Below are positions 56,530 through 63,816 of a stretch of DNA of 64,000 bases, piece after piece (position 1 is the first letter of the stretch; every line of letters begins with the position of its first letter). The notes beneath the pieces were generated by a model. The model did not search any database and was not told the origin of the DNA. It was given only the letters and a program-made list of their open reading frames with translations. Both the position numbers and the translations under genes were made by a program. Origin of the DNA: Hujiaoplasma nucleasis (GTDB lineage: Bacteria; Bacillota_I; Bacilli_A; Izemoplasmatales; Hujiaoplasmataceae); the NCBI RefSeq assembly GCF_013745115.1, contig NZ_CP051151.1:1240001-1304000 (forward strand), written 5' to 3'.

Positions 56530-56564
56530 AAATGTCATGCAAAATTAATGCATGACATTTTTTT
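56530..56564 (+). terminator. terminator after glyA
   Basis: AAATGTCATGC/GCATGACATTT with a 9-base loop, then T's; also usable by the convergent hslO. Confidence 0.88.
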
Positions 56565-56573
56565 AGAATTGAT

Positions 56574-57449
56574 TTATTTTTCTTCTTTATTTTTTTTGAT
56601 AGCTTTAATCTCATCAATAGAAAAATGATAGTGAGTCTTACAAAAATCACAAGTCACTTCTATAGGTTCTAAGTCATCAATCATAGAATCAAGTTCTTTA
56701 ATATCTAAGGTTGATAAACCATTTTCAAATCTTTCTTTTGAACAGTCACATTGATATGATAAGGGCATTTCTTCAACAAACTCGTGATCACCTTTTGTTA
56801 TTTCTTGGATAATTTCTTCAGGTGTTTTTCCGTCGTTGATTAGTTCAGATATTGGTTTCATAGATGAGATATTCTCTTCTATTTGTGTAATTGTATCTTC
56901 TTTAACACCTGGCATAACCTGTAATATGAAACCACCACTGGCAAAGACTTCATTATTTTCATTGACTAAAACGCCTAAACCTACAGATGAAGGAATTTGT
57001 TCACTTTTAGCGAAATAATATGTAAAATCTTCAGCTATTTCTCCAGTTTGAATTTCTGAAGAAGATGTAAAAACATCTCTGATTTTTAAATCTTTTGTGA
57101 CATGGATATAACCTTGATTGCCGACAACCATCCCTACAGCTAGTTTATCTTTATATGAGTAATGTACTTGAGGGTTTTCCAAAGTTCCTTTAACATGACC
57201 ATGAGCATCAACTTTAGTAATCATTTTACCAATTGGACCATTACCATCAACTCTAATGGTTAAACTTTGATCTTCTGAATACATGGCGCCCATGATTAAA
57301 GAGGTTGTTAATAATCTACCAAAAGCAGCTGAAGCAGCTGGGTAACTTTGATGTATTTTTCTTGCTTCTTCAACTAGCTTAGTAGTTGTTGCAGCGTATA
57401 TTCTTACAGTCCCGTTAAAAGCATATGCTTTAACTAAATAATCATTCAT
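56574..57449 (-). CDS. hslO: Hsp33 redox-regulated chaperonin
   Basis: 291 residues. N-terminal domain (AFNGTVRIYAATTTKLVEEA) and C-terminal zinc switch with four cysteines as CDC and CDFC (about residues 238-272). Holds unfolding proteins under oxidative stress. RBS ACAGGAAGTGATAAA. Confidence 0.96.
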   Translation of the reverse strand: MNDYLVKAYAFNGTVRIYAATTTKLVEEARKIHQSYPAASAAFGRLLTTSLIMGAMYSEDQSLTIRVDGNGPIGKMITKVDAHGHVKGTLENPQVHYSYKDKLAVGMVVGNQGYIHVTKDLKIRDVFTSSSEIQTGEIAEDFTYYFAKSEQIPSSVGLGVLVNENNEVFASGGFILQVMPGVKEDTITQIEENISSMKPISELINDGKTPEEIIQEITKGDHEFVEEMPLSYQCDCSKERFENGLSTLDIKELDSMIDDLEPIEVTCDFCKTHYHFSIDEIKAIKKNKEEK

Positions 57450-57551
57450 TTTATCACTTCCTGTTAGGTATTATAACACAAAGTTTTTAAAAATCTAATG
57501 TTTTGATATTTAATAAAGATAAGATATAATATTTAGGAAAGAAGTGATGAT

Positions 57552-58526
57552 ATGAGTTTTAATATAGGTCAAATTGAAATAAAAAATAAAGTTATAGTCG
57601 CTCCTATGGCTGGGGTAACTAATTTAGCTTATCGAATAATTCTTAAAGAGTTTGGCGCAAGTTTAATTTACACTGAAATGATTTCTGATAAGGGTTTGTT
57701 ATATGAAAATAAGAAGACTCATGAAATGATTGAAGTATTAGATGAAAATAAACCAATTGCCTTGCAGTTGTTTGGTTCTGACGTAAAATCCATGGTTGAA
57801 GCAGCGATTTTTATTGATCAAAATTCTAATTGTGACATTATTGATATTAATATGGGTTGTCCAGTTACAAAAGTAGTTAAGTCTGGGGCTGGTTCTGCTT
57901 TAATGAAAACACCGGATTTAGCATACAAAATCGTCGAAGAAATAGTTAAGAAAGTTCATAAGCCTGTCACTGTTAAGATAAGAAAAGGTTGGGACCATGA
58001 ACATATCAATGCAGTTGAGTTTGCACAAGGTTTAGAAAAAGCTGGAGCTAAAGCAATCGCTATACACGGTAGAACAAAAACAGATATGTATACTGGTCAC
58101 GCAGATTGGGATATTATTAAGCAAGTTAAGAATGCAGTTTCAATCCCTGTTATTGGAAATGGAGATATTTTGAGCCCAGAAGATGCTAAAAGAATGATAG
58201 ATGAAACTGGGGTTGATGCCATTATGATAGGGAGAGGATTGTTAGGAAATCCATGGCTTATTCAACAAACAGTTGATTACTTTGAAACAGGATCTTATGT
58301 TAAGGATATTGATTTAGAAACCCGAAAGGAATATATTTTACTTCATTTAAAGAAACTTATTGAATTAAAAGGAGAAAAAATAGCTGTACTAGAAATGCGT
58401 AGTCATGGCGCTTGGTATTTAAAAGGATTACCAGGTGCTAGTAGAGTAAAAAGTAAAATTGTAAGCGCAGAAACAATTACTGATATTCAAAATATCATAG
58501 ATGATTATTTTACTCATATAATATAA
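57552..58526 (+). CDS. dusB: tRNA-dihydrouridine synthase
   Basis: 324 residues. FMN barrel with VAPMAGVTNLAYRIIL, LQLFGSD, DINMGCPVTKVVKSGAGSAL with the catalytic Cys, HGRTKTDMYTGHADW, IGRGLLGNPWL. Closest in pattern to DusB, the Gram-positive form. Confidence 0.93.
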   Translation: MSFNIGQIEIKNKVIVAPMAGVTNLAYRIILKEFGASLIYTEMISDKGLLYENKKTHEMIEVLDENKPIALQLFGSDVKSMVEAAIFIDQNSNCDIIDINMGCPVTKVVKSGAGSALMKTPDLAYKIVEEIVKKVHKPVTVKIRKGWDHEHINAVEFAQGLEKAGAKAIAIHGRTKTDMYTGHADWDIIKQVKNAVSIPVIGNGDILSPEDAKRMIDETGVDAIMIGRGLLGNPWLIQQTVDYFETGSYVKDIDLETRKEYILLHLKKLIELKGEKIAVLEMRSHGAWYLKGLPGASRVKSKIVSAETITDIQNIIDDYFTHII

Positions 58527-58528
58527 AA

Positions 58529-58556
58529 AGAATAAGTAGATTTCTCTACTTATTCT
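58529..58556. terminator. terminator shared by dusB and HD-GYP gene
   Basis: AGAATAAGTAGA/TCTACTTATTCT, loop TTTC; overlaps the last codons of the HD-GYP gene. Confidence 0.7.
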
Positions 58557-59307
58557 CAAGGACATTATTTATGAAAGTTTTAACTATATTTTTATCAAAT
58601 TGTGTTCCAGCGTTTTTGATTAATTCGGCAATGGCTTCTTCTTGAGTCATTGCTTTTTTATATGGTCTATCAGAAGTCATTGCTTCAAAAGCATCAACTA
58701 CAGAAATAATTCTAGATATAAATGGTATTTCATCACCTTTTAGACCTTCAGGATAACCTTTTCCATCGATTCTTTCATGATGATACTTAACATATAAAGC
58801 GATATTATTAAATTGGGGGAATTTCAATAATGTTTTATATGATAAGACTGCATGATTCCTCATTATTTTCCATTCATCTTTATTTAAAGAACTAGGTTTG
58901 TTTAAAATGTTTTGAGGAATTTTATTCTTACCAACATCATGATACATTGCAGCTTTTTTTAATTTCAGTAGTTCATTATCATCTAAATCTAAAGCTTCGC
59001 CAAGTTGATAGCAGAGTTCACTTACTTTTACAGAATGATCAAACACTTGATTATCTATAGAGAAGAATTGGGGATTATTTTCTAATAAATTAAATGGTTC
59101 ATTCTTTGTTATTGCATAATTACTAAAATTAAAGTGATGATATAAATGCGCCATGCCACACTGATTGTTTAAAGCGTAATAACAATTACCTGGAATCTCA
59201 TCTGTGATTATATTTGGAAATTGATTTAGACATAACAAACAATAAGAATCAAGATTCTTAAAAGTTAATTGTGCTATTCGATCATTTATTTGCTTTCTTA
59301 ACTCCAT
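58546..59307 (-). CDS. HD-GYP-type phosphohydrolase
   Basis: 253 residues. The C-terminal half is HD-GYP: YHDVGKNKIP, then HHERIDGKGYPEGLKGDEIP and VVDAFEAMTSDRPY, the full HHExxDGxGYP signature of cyclic-di-GMP (or related dinucleotide) phosphodiesterases. The N-terminal about 90 residues hold CLLC, GNC and NQC with a nearby His, possibly a metal or redox sensor. A perfect 30-bp element at 59428-59457 lies in its promoter region and recurs at the neighbouring peptide gene. RBS TGGAGCGAATACT. Confidence 0.87.
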   Translation of the reverse strand: MELRKQINDRIAQLTFKNLDSYCLLCLNQFPNIITDEIPGNCYYALNNQCGMAHLYHHFNFSNYAITKNEPFNLLENNPQFFSIDNQVFDHSVKVSELCYQLGEALDLDDNELLKLKKAAMYHDVGKNKIPQNILNKPSSLNKDEWKIMRNHAVLSYKTLLKFPQFNNIALYVKYHHERIDGKGYPEGLKGDEIPFISRIISVVDAFEAMTSDRPYKKAMTQEEAIAELIKNAGTQFDKNIVKTFINNVLENK

Positions 59308-59427
59308 AGTATTCGCTCCATTATCGTATAATAAAGAGACGAATAAATGTTAAATAATGTATGCATTATTTTCACCTATTTCATCTTACTACAAAACTCA
59401 CACCTATATTTTCGTTGAATTTCGTTA

Positions 59428-59457
59428 AAAAGACAACGGCGTATATGTCATACATTT
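59428..59457 (-). repeat. 30-bp element, copy A (before HD-GYP gene)
   Basis: Reads, on the minus strand, AAATGTATGACATATACGCC and continues GTTGTCTTTT. Identical over all 30 bases to copy B at 60400-60429. About 120 bases upstream of the HD-GYP start and in the same orientation to it as copy B is to the peptide gene. Contains GTAT/ATAC half-sites 5 bases apart. Candidate operator. Confidence 0.75.
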
Positions 59458-59476
59458 CAAAAAAAAGAAAGAATTT

Positions 59477-60385
59477 TCAAAATTCTTTCTTTATTTTATC
59501 TATAATGAACTCTTTACAATCAATATTAGTGTCTTTTTTAATAGTATTTATAAAATGATTCCGTTTAAAATCATCATAATGTGATAAGAAACAAATAGTT
59601 TGTGTTAACGCTAACTCAAATTCTTCATGATTCTTTAGTTCGTAATGAGCTAATGCTTTAAAATAATAAAAATATTCTATAGAGTAATATGAATAATTAT
59701 GTTTACTGTACTTAATTGCTTCATTTGCTATTTCTATGAGCTCGTTAAATCTATTCATTATACCTAAATTCTTAATAATCCAGAAAAACACTTGAGAATT
59801 GAATAGAGCATTTCCACCTAAGAGTAGTTTATCATTTTTTCTTAGATTGATTATCTTCTCCAATATCTTTGTTCTGTCTTCATCACTGTACTCCATAATA
59901 ACACCCAAAAGATAAATTTCGCTATCATGTAAAACTGACTTATTCATAATTTCCGTGAAATTAGATTTGGTCTTAAGTAAAAGAATCATATTCTCTGTGT
60001 TGATTTGGTGACCGTAATACTTATGCAAAACCAATGCAATTTGGTAAAAAACCTCTATTTCTTCATCTAAAAGCATAAAACTCTTTTTGCCTTTAATTAG
60101 TTTAGATGCTTGATCTAATTTTTTACTCATAACTAAATTTAAATATTCTCGTACTAAATCAATCTCTTTTGCTGCATAAGTTTGATAATTTGATATTAGT
60201 TTTAGTAGTGGAATTTGTAGTTTATTTGCTAACTTAATAATGACTTCGAAGGGAACTTCTGATTCCCCACTTCGATATCGATAGTATTGTCTTTGAGATA
60301 TTACATCGTGTAAATAAAATTCTTGATTCATTTTTCGATCATATCTTAGGTTTTCCATATAATTTAGTAATTTGACAATATCCAT
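59477..60385 (-). CDS. HTH regulator with helical-repeat C-domain (Rgg/PlcR/RRNPP-like)
   Basis: 302 residues. N-terminal helix-turn-helix, about residues 5-60 (HDVISQRQYYRYRSGESEVP, FEVIIKLANKLQIPLLKLI). The remaining about 240 residues are all-helical, with TPR-like pairs (YYFKALAHYELKNHEEFELA). This is the build of RRNPP regulators (Rgg, PlcR, ComR), which bind short peptides in the C-domain. RBS AAGGAGTAAAC. Copy B of the 30-bp element lies 15-44 bases upstream of its start, so it is probably self-regulated. Divergent from the repeat-peptide gene. Class assignment is by architecture, not by search. Confidence 0.7.
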   Translation of the reverse strand: MDIVKLLNYMENLRYDRKMNQEFYLHDVISQRQYYRYRSGESEVPFEVIIKLANKLQIPLLKLISNYQTYAAKEIDLVREYLNLVMSKKLDQASKLIKGKKSFMLLDEEIEVFYQIALVLHKYYGHQINTENMILLLKTKSNFTEIMNKSVLHDSEIYLLGVIMEYSDEDRTKILEKIINLRKNDKLLLGGNALFNSQVFFWIIKNLGIMNRFNELIEIANEAIKYSKHNYSYYSIEYFYYFKALAHYELKNHEEFELALTQTICFLSHYDDFKRNHFINTIKKDTNIDCKEFIIDKIKKEF

Positions 60386-60399
60386 GTTTACTCCTTATA

Positions 60400-60429
60400 A
60401 AATGTATGACATATACGCCGTTGTCTTTT
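60400..60429 (+). repeat. 30-bp element, copy B (regulator/peptide divergent promoter)
   Basis: Exact match to copy A. Sits between the divergent regulator and peptide genes, 64 bases before the peptide ATG and overlapping the likely regulator promoter. Candidate operator. Confidence 0.75.
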
Positions 60430-60444
60430 GTTTGAAATAATACT

Positions 60445-60478
60445 AATATATAAATATACAAACGTATATTTATATATT
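60445..60478. promoter_or_regulatory. 15-bp perfect palindrome upstream of the repeat-peptide gene
   Basis: AATATATAAATATAC, spacer AAAC, GTATATTTATATATT. Ends three bases before the run of G's in the ribosome binding site (AGGGGGATTATTTT), so it may be an operator or an mRNA hairpin next to the initiation site. Confidence 0.6.
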
Positions 60479-60492
60479 AGGGGGATTATTTT

Positions 60493-60831
60493 ATGAAAAA
60501 ATTAGCGTTATTTTTGTTTTTGATTGGTTTAGCGATTGGGCTAAATATGTATGAAGAAGGTTTTTTTAATGATCAAGAAAATGTTGATCTAATGGGTTTT
60601 GATGATGACGATTTTCCAGATTTTGTAAACATCGGCTTTGAAGATGATGACTTTCCAGATTTTGTAAACATTGGCTTTGAAGATGACGATTTTCCAGATT
60701 TTGTAAACATCGGCTTTGAAGATGATGACTTTCCAGATTTTGTAAACATCGGCTTTGAAGATGATGACTTTCCAGATTTTGTAAATATCGGCTTTGAAGA
60801 TGATGACTTTCCAGATTTTGTAAATATTTAA
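60493..60831 (+). CDS. tandem-repeat secreted peptide precursor (candidate pheromone)
   Basis: 112 residues. N-terminus MKKLALFLFLIGLAIGLNMY is a short basic-hydrophobic export signal; a 14-residue acidic spacer follows, then six contiguous 13-residue units GFEDDDFPDFVNI (first unit GFDDDDFPDFVNI) running to the stop. No cysteine, no lipobox. Divergent from an RRNPP-like regulator. The layout suits a precursor releasing many copies of a short Asp/Phe-rich peptide. Alternatives: a surface acidic repeat protein or a repressor-antagonist peptide. No homologue recognised. Confidence 0.7.
   Translation: MKKLALFLFLIGLAIGLNMYEEGFFNDQENVDLMGFDDDDFPDFVNIGFEDDDFPDFVNIGFEDDDFPDFVNIGFEDDDFPDFVNIGFEDDDFPDFVNIGFEDDDFPDFVNI
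60595..60828 (+). repeat. six tandem 39-bp coding repeats
   Basis: Six units of 39 bases. Differences among units are almost all at third codon positions (GGT/GGC, GAT/GAC, AAC/AAT, ATC/ATT); the only amino-acid change is Asp to Glu in unit 1. Confidence 0.95.
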
Positions 60832-61152
60832 TAGTTTTAATAGTTCAATAAATATTTTAATTTTTATTTTCTCTACGTTTATTATACTACATAACTCACA
60901 TACAAGCATAATAAACTATGAATCTGAATAAAAACTCACAAATTATATAAAAAAAGCTTAAGTACTTATTTCACATATTTTATCTTAACAAAACTCACAA
61001 TTTTATAAAAGTAAAATCATGAAATACAGTATTAAATATTCTAATTATATTAAGCTTTTTTTGTTATACCATAAAACATTTTTCATTAAACAAATAATTT
61101 CTATTGTCATATGATATAATTATTTTGGCAAAATTAATGAAAAGGTGATTTT
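60832..61152. other. intergenic region with repeated octamers and an inverted repeat
   Basis: AACTCACA occurs at 60893-60900, 60933-60940 and 60992-60999, and once more before the HD-GYP gene at 59395-59402, all on the plus strand. A 13-bp inverted repeat AAAAAAAGCTTAA (60949-60961) / TTAAGCTTTTTTT (61050-61062) bounds about 90 bases. The second arm's T-run could terminate the peptide transcript. No open reading frame of note. Confidence 0.55.
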
Positions 61153-62070
61153 ATGAATAGAAATACAGCACGAATCATCCTTTTAACTGCTGGGGTTATT
61201 TGGGGATTCGGTTTTGTTGCTAATAAATATATTATAGACAGTGGTTGGGATGATTCCCAACTTTTGTTTGTGCGATTTTTTTCAGCCACTGCATCAATCT
61301 TCCTGATCTTCTTTAAAAGAATTATTAAGACTGACAGAGATACTCTAGAAAAAGGATTATTTTTAGGAATATTTTTGTTTTTAGGTTTTTTCTTTCAAAC
61401 ATGGGGTTTGGAAGAAACGACACCATCAAAAAATGCTTTAATTACTGCAGGATATATCATAGTATTACCCTTAATAATTTATCTGTTTGAAAGAAAATTT
61501 GTTGGTTATAAATCTTATATAGCTGGGTTTTTGACATTTTCAGGTATAGTCATTATTTCTGTTGATTTTCAAAAATGGGGATCAGGATTAAACATCGGTG
61601 ATGTATTGACTTTTATAGGTGCTATTTTTTGGGGAATACACTTATATTTATTAGGTAAAACAGCTAAGAAGAAGGATCCAATTACTTTAATGGCTTTTCA
61701 GTTACTTACGGTAAGTATCTTGTCTTATATAGCAATGATGATAAAAGCAGGACATCCAAGAGTGGATTTTAACGATTGGGATAGTTTAAAGATTTTTCTA
61801 TCTGGACTTGCTATTGGTTTTTTTGCAAGTTTTATCGGCTTTGTTTTTCAATCAATTGGTCAAAAGTACACTCACGCATCTGAAGCAGCTGTTTTAATTT
61901 CTACAGAAAGTGTTTTTGGACCTATATTTTCTATTATTTTTTATAATGAGTTATTTTCCATGAAACTAGTATTTGGTATGGCCTTTGTATTTATGGGTAT
62001 ATTGTTAAGCGAAATAGATGTTGTGCAGGTATTTAAAAATTATAAAAGCAAATTTATAAGTCGTTCTTGA
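61153..62070 (+). CDS. EamA/DMT-family transporter
   Basis: 305 residues, ten predicted helices in two EamA halves (LLTAGVIWGFGFVANKYII; second half TFIGAIFWGIHLYLLGKTAK and ASEAAVLISTESVFGPIFS). Drug/metabolite exporters of this type move amino acids, nucleobases or other metabolites. RBS AAAGGTGATTTT. Next to the peptide locus, but no evidence that it exports the peptide. Confidence 0.93.
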   Translation: MNRNTARIILLTAGVIWGFGFVANKYIIDSGWDDSQLLFVRFFSATASIFLIFFKRIIKTDRDTLEKGLFLGIFLFLGFFFQTWGLEETTPSKNALITAGYIIVLPLIIYLFERKFVGYKSYIAGFLTFSGIVIISVDFQKWGSGLNIGDVLTFIGAIFWGIHLYLLGKTAKKKDPITLMAFQLLTVSILSYIAMMIKAGHPRVDFNDWDSLKIFLSGLAIGFFASFIGFVFQSIGQKYTHASEAAVLISTESVFGPIFSIIFYNELFSMKLVFGMAFVFMGILLSEIDVVQVFKNYKSKFISRS

Positions 62071-62081
62071 TGAACGACTTA
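62057..62081. terminator. hairpin between EamA and convergent gene
   Basis: TAAGTCGTTC/GAACGACTTA with a 5-base loop, followed by TTTTCTTCTTT on the plus strand. Confidence 0.65.
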
Positions 62082-62432
62082 TTTTCTTCTTTCAACATAA
62101 TAATTCAAGGAAGCGTGATCTCCAATTAATCTAAGTCGACATAAGCCCGCTTCTAGTTGAAATTCAAATGTTTTTTGACAATTAGTGTCTGTAATGATCT
62201 GAACATTCCCATTTTGTAAAAGAAATAAAGCAGAGTAACCTTTACTTTGTGTGAATTCAATGTATAGTTTTTCTTCGCCCGATGTTTTAAATTTAGCAAT
62301 TGTTTGATATCCTGAAAATGATTTGGCTTTACCAATATAGATTGGTTTAAGCCATTTTTTTCTATTATAAAAGACTAAAGCTTTCTTATAATTAATTATT
62401 GATGTTGCTTTTTTGTTATTTAGATCAATCAT
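62079..62432 (-). CDS. hypothetical protein, 117 residues
   Basis: Beta-rich, basic, no signal peptide or helix. Ends GLCRLRLIGDHASLNYYVERRK. RBS TAGGGGAATCAAC. Ten bases after hflX on the same strand, probably co-transcribed. No family recognised. Confidence 0.6.
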   Translation of the reverse strand: MIDLNNKKATSIINYKKALVFYNRKKWLKPIYIGKAKSFSGYQTIAKFKTSGEEKLYIEFTQSKGYSALFLLQNGNVQIITDTNCQKTFEFQLEAGLCRLRLIGDHASLNYYVERRK

Positions 62433-62442
62433 GTTGATTCCC

Positions 62443-63684
62443 CTATTTAATATATTGATTATATTTTTCTATTTCTTCTTTAGAAAGTCTTAATTGTACT
62501 AAAATACCAGTTTCTTCATAGGTTGTAGATATGATACTTTTGTTCTTTTTAAAATATGAAAAAATATCTCCTTTATTATAAGGTAGCAATAGTTGAACTA
62601 TTTTTGTATTTTTTTCTAATTCATGATTAATCATTGTAAGCAATTTTTGAATATTTAGATTATTTTCTGCAGAAATAAATATTGAGTTTTCTGTTTCTAA
62701 TAAAGGTAAATCATCGATTAAATCTATTTTATTATAGACATAGATTGTTGGAATGTTTTCTGCCTTAATTTCTTTAAGCACAATATCAACAGCTTCTATT
62801 TGTTTTTTATATTGAGGATTTGAAACATCGATGACATGTAATAATAAATCAGCTTCAGTGATTTCTTCAAGTGTTGATTTAAAAGCTTCAACTAAATGGT
62901 GAGGGAGTTTTTTAATAAAACCTACAGTATCTGTGAGTAAGAAATTTTTTGTATCACTTAAGGAAATGTTAGTTGTCTTTGTTTCCAAAGTAGCAAAAAG
63001 CATATCTTTTTTTAAGACATGTTCTTTTTTAATATTTGTTGAAGCATCAATTAACGCATTCATCAAAGTTGATTTTCCTGAGTTGGTATATCCTGTGAGA
63101 GATACAATTGGTATATGGCTAGATTTACGGTTTTGACGTTGAGTTCTTCTAATTTCAACGACTGCTTGAAGGTCTTTTTTTAATTTTACAATTTTATTTC
63201 TTAGCAACCTTCTATCTAACTCAAGTTTTTGTTCACCAGGGCCTTTAGAACCTGTACCTGATCGTTGTCTAGATAATGATTTATACATACCTATAACTCT
63301 TGGCAACATATATTCTGATTGAGCTAATTCTACTTGTAGTTTCGCTTCTGTTGTTTTAGCTCGACGAGCGAATATGTCTAAAATTAGAACTGTACGGTCA
63401 ATGACTTTGATTTCTAGTTCTTTTTCTAAGTTTCTAATTTGACTAGGACTTAATTCATTATCAAAAATAACTAAATCAGGTTCTAAAGACTCAATAAGTA
63501 GTTTAAGTTCATCAACCTTGCCTTTACCGATATAAAATTTATTGGTTGGCATAGATTTGTTTTGTATTAATTCTTCGATGATTTCGATATGACATGCATG
63601 AGCTAAATTTCTTAATTCAGCCATAGATTCTTTAAAATCTTTTTCTAGTTCTGTGTTGAGTCCAACAAGTAATCCTTTTTCCAT
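62443..63684 (-). CDS. hflX: ribosome-associated GTPase HflX
   Basis: 413 residues. N-terminal domain with FDNELSPSQIRNLEKELEI and RTVLILDIFARRAKTTEAKL, linker GPGEQKLELDRR, G domain P-loop GYTNSGKSTLMNAL, DTVGFIKKLPHHLVEAFKST, NKID. Splits stalled or hibernating ribosomes. RBS TATGAGGTGACTT. Confidence 0.96.
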   Translation of the reverse strand: MEKGLLVGLNTELEKDFKESMAELRNLAHACHIEIIEELIQNKSMPTNKFYIGKGKVDELKLLIESLEPDLVIFDNELSPSQIRNLEKELEIKVIDRTVLILDIFARRAKTTEAKLQVELAQSEYMLPRVIGMYKSLSRQRSGTGSKGPGEQKLELDRRLLRNKIVKLKKDLQAVVEIRRTQRQNRKSSHIPIVSLTGYTNSGKSTLMNALIDASTNIKKEHVLKKDMLFATLETKTTNISLSDTKNFLLTDTVGFIKKLPHHLVEAFKSTLEEITEADLLLHVIDVSNPQYKKQIEAVDIVLKEIKAENIPTIYVYNKIDLIDDLPLLETENSIFISAENNLNIQKLLTMINHELEKNTKIVQLLLPYNKGDIFSYFKKNKSIISTTYEETGILVQLRLSKEEIEKYNQYIK

Positions 63685-63816
63685 AAGTCACCTCATATAC
63701 ATTATAACGCTTTATAGCGAAATTTTAAATGTTTTATCATTTTAAAGACTAAATTTTCTTATATATTAAGTCATATTTTATGATATAATAATGTTTACAG
63801 TTATGAGAGGTGTTCT

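Noticed and set aside
59361-59558. 65-codon open frame on the plus strand between the HD-GYP gene and the regulator
   Set aside because: No ribosome binding site, runs through the 30-bp element and the regulator's 3' end; treated as chance.
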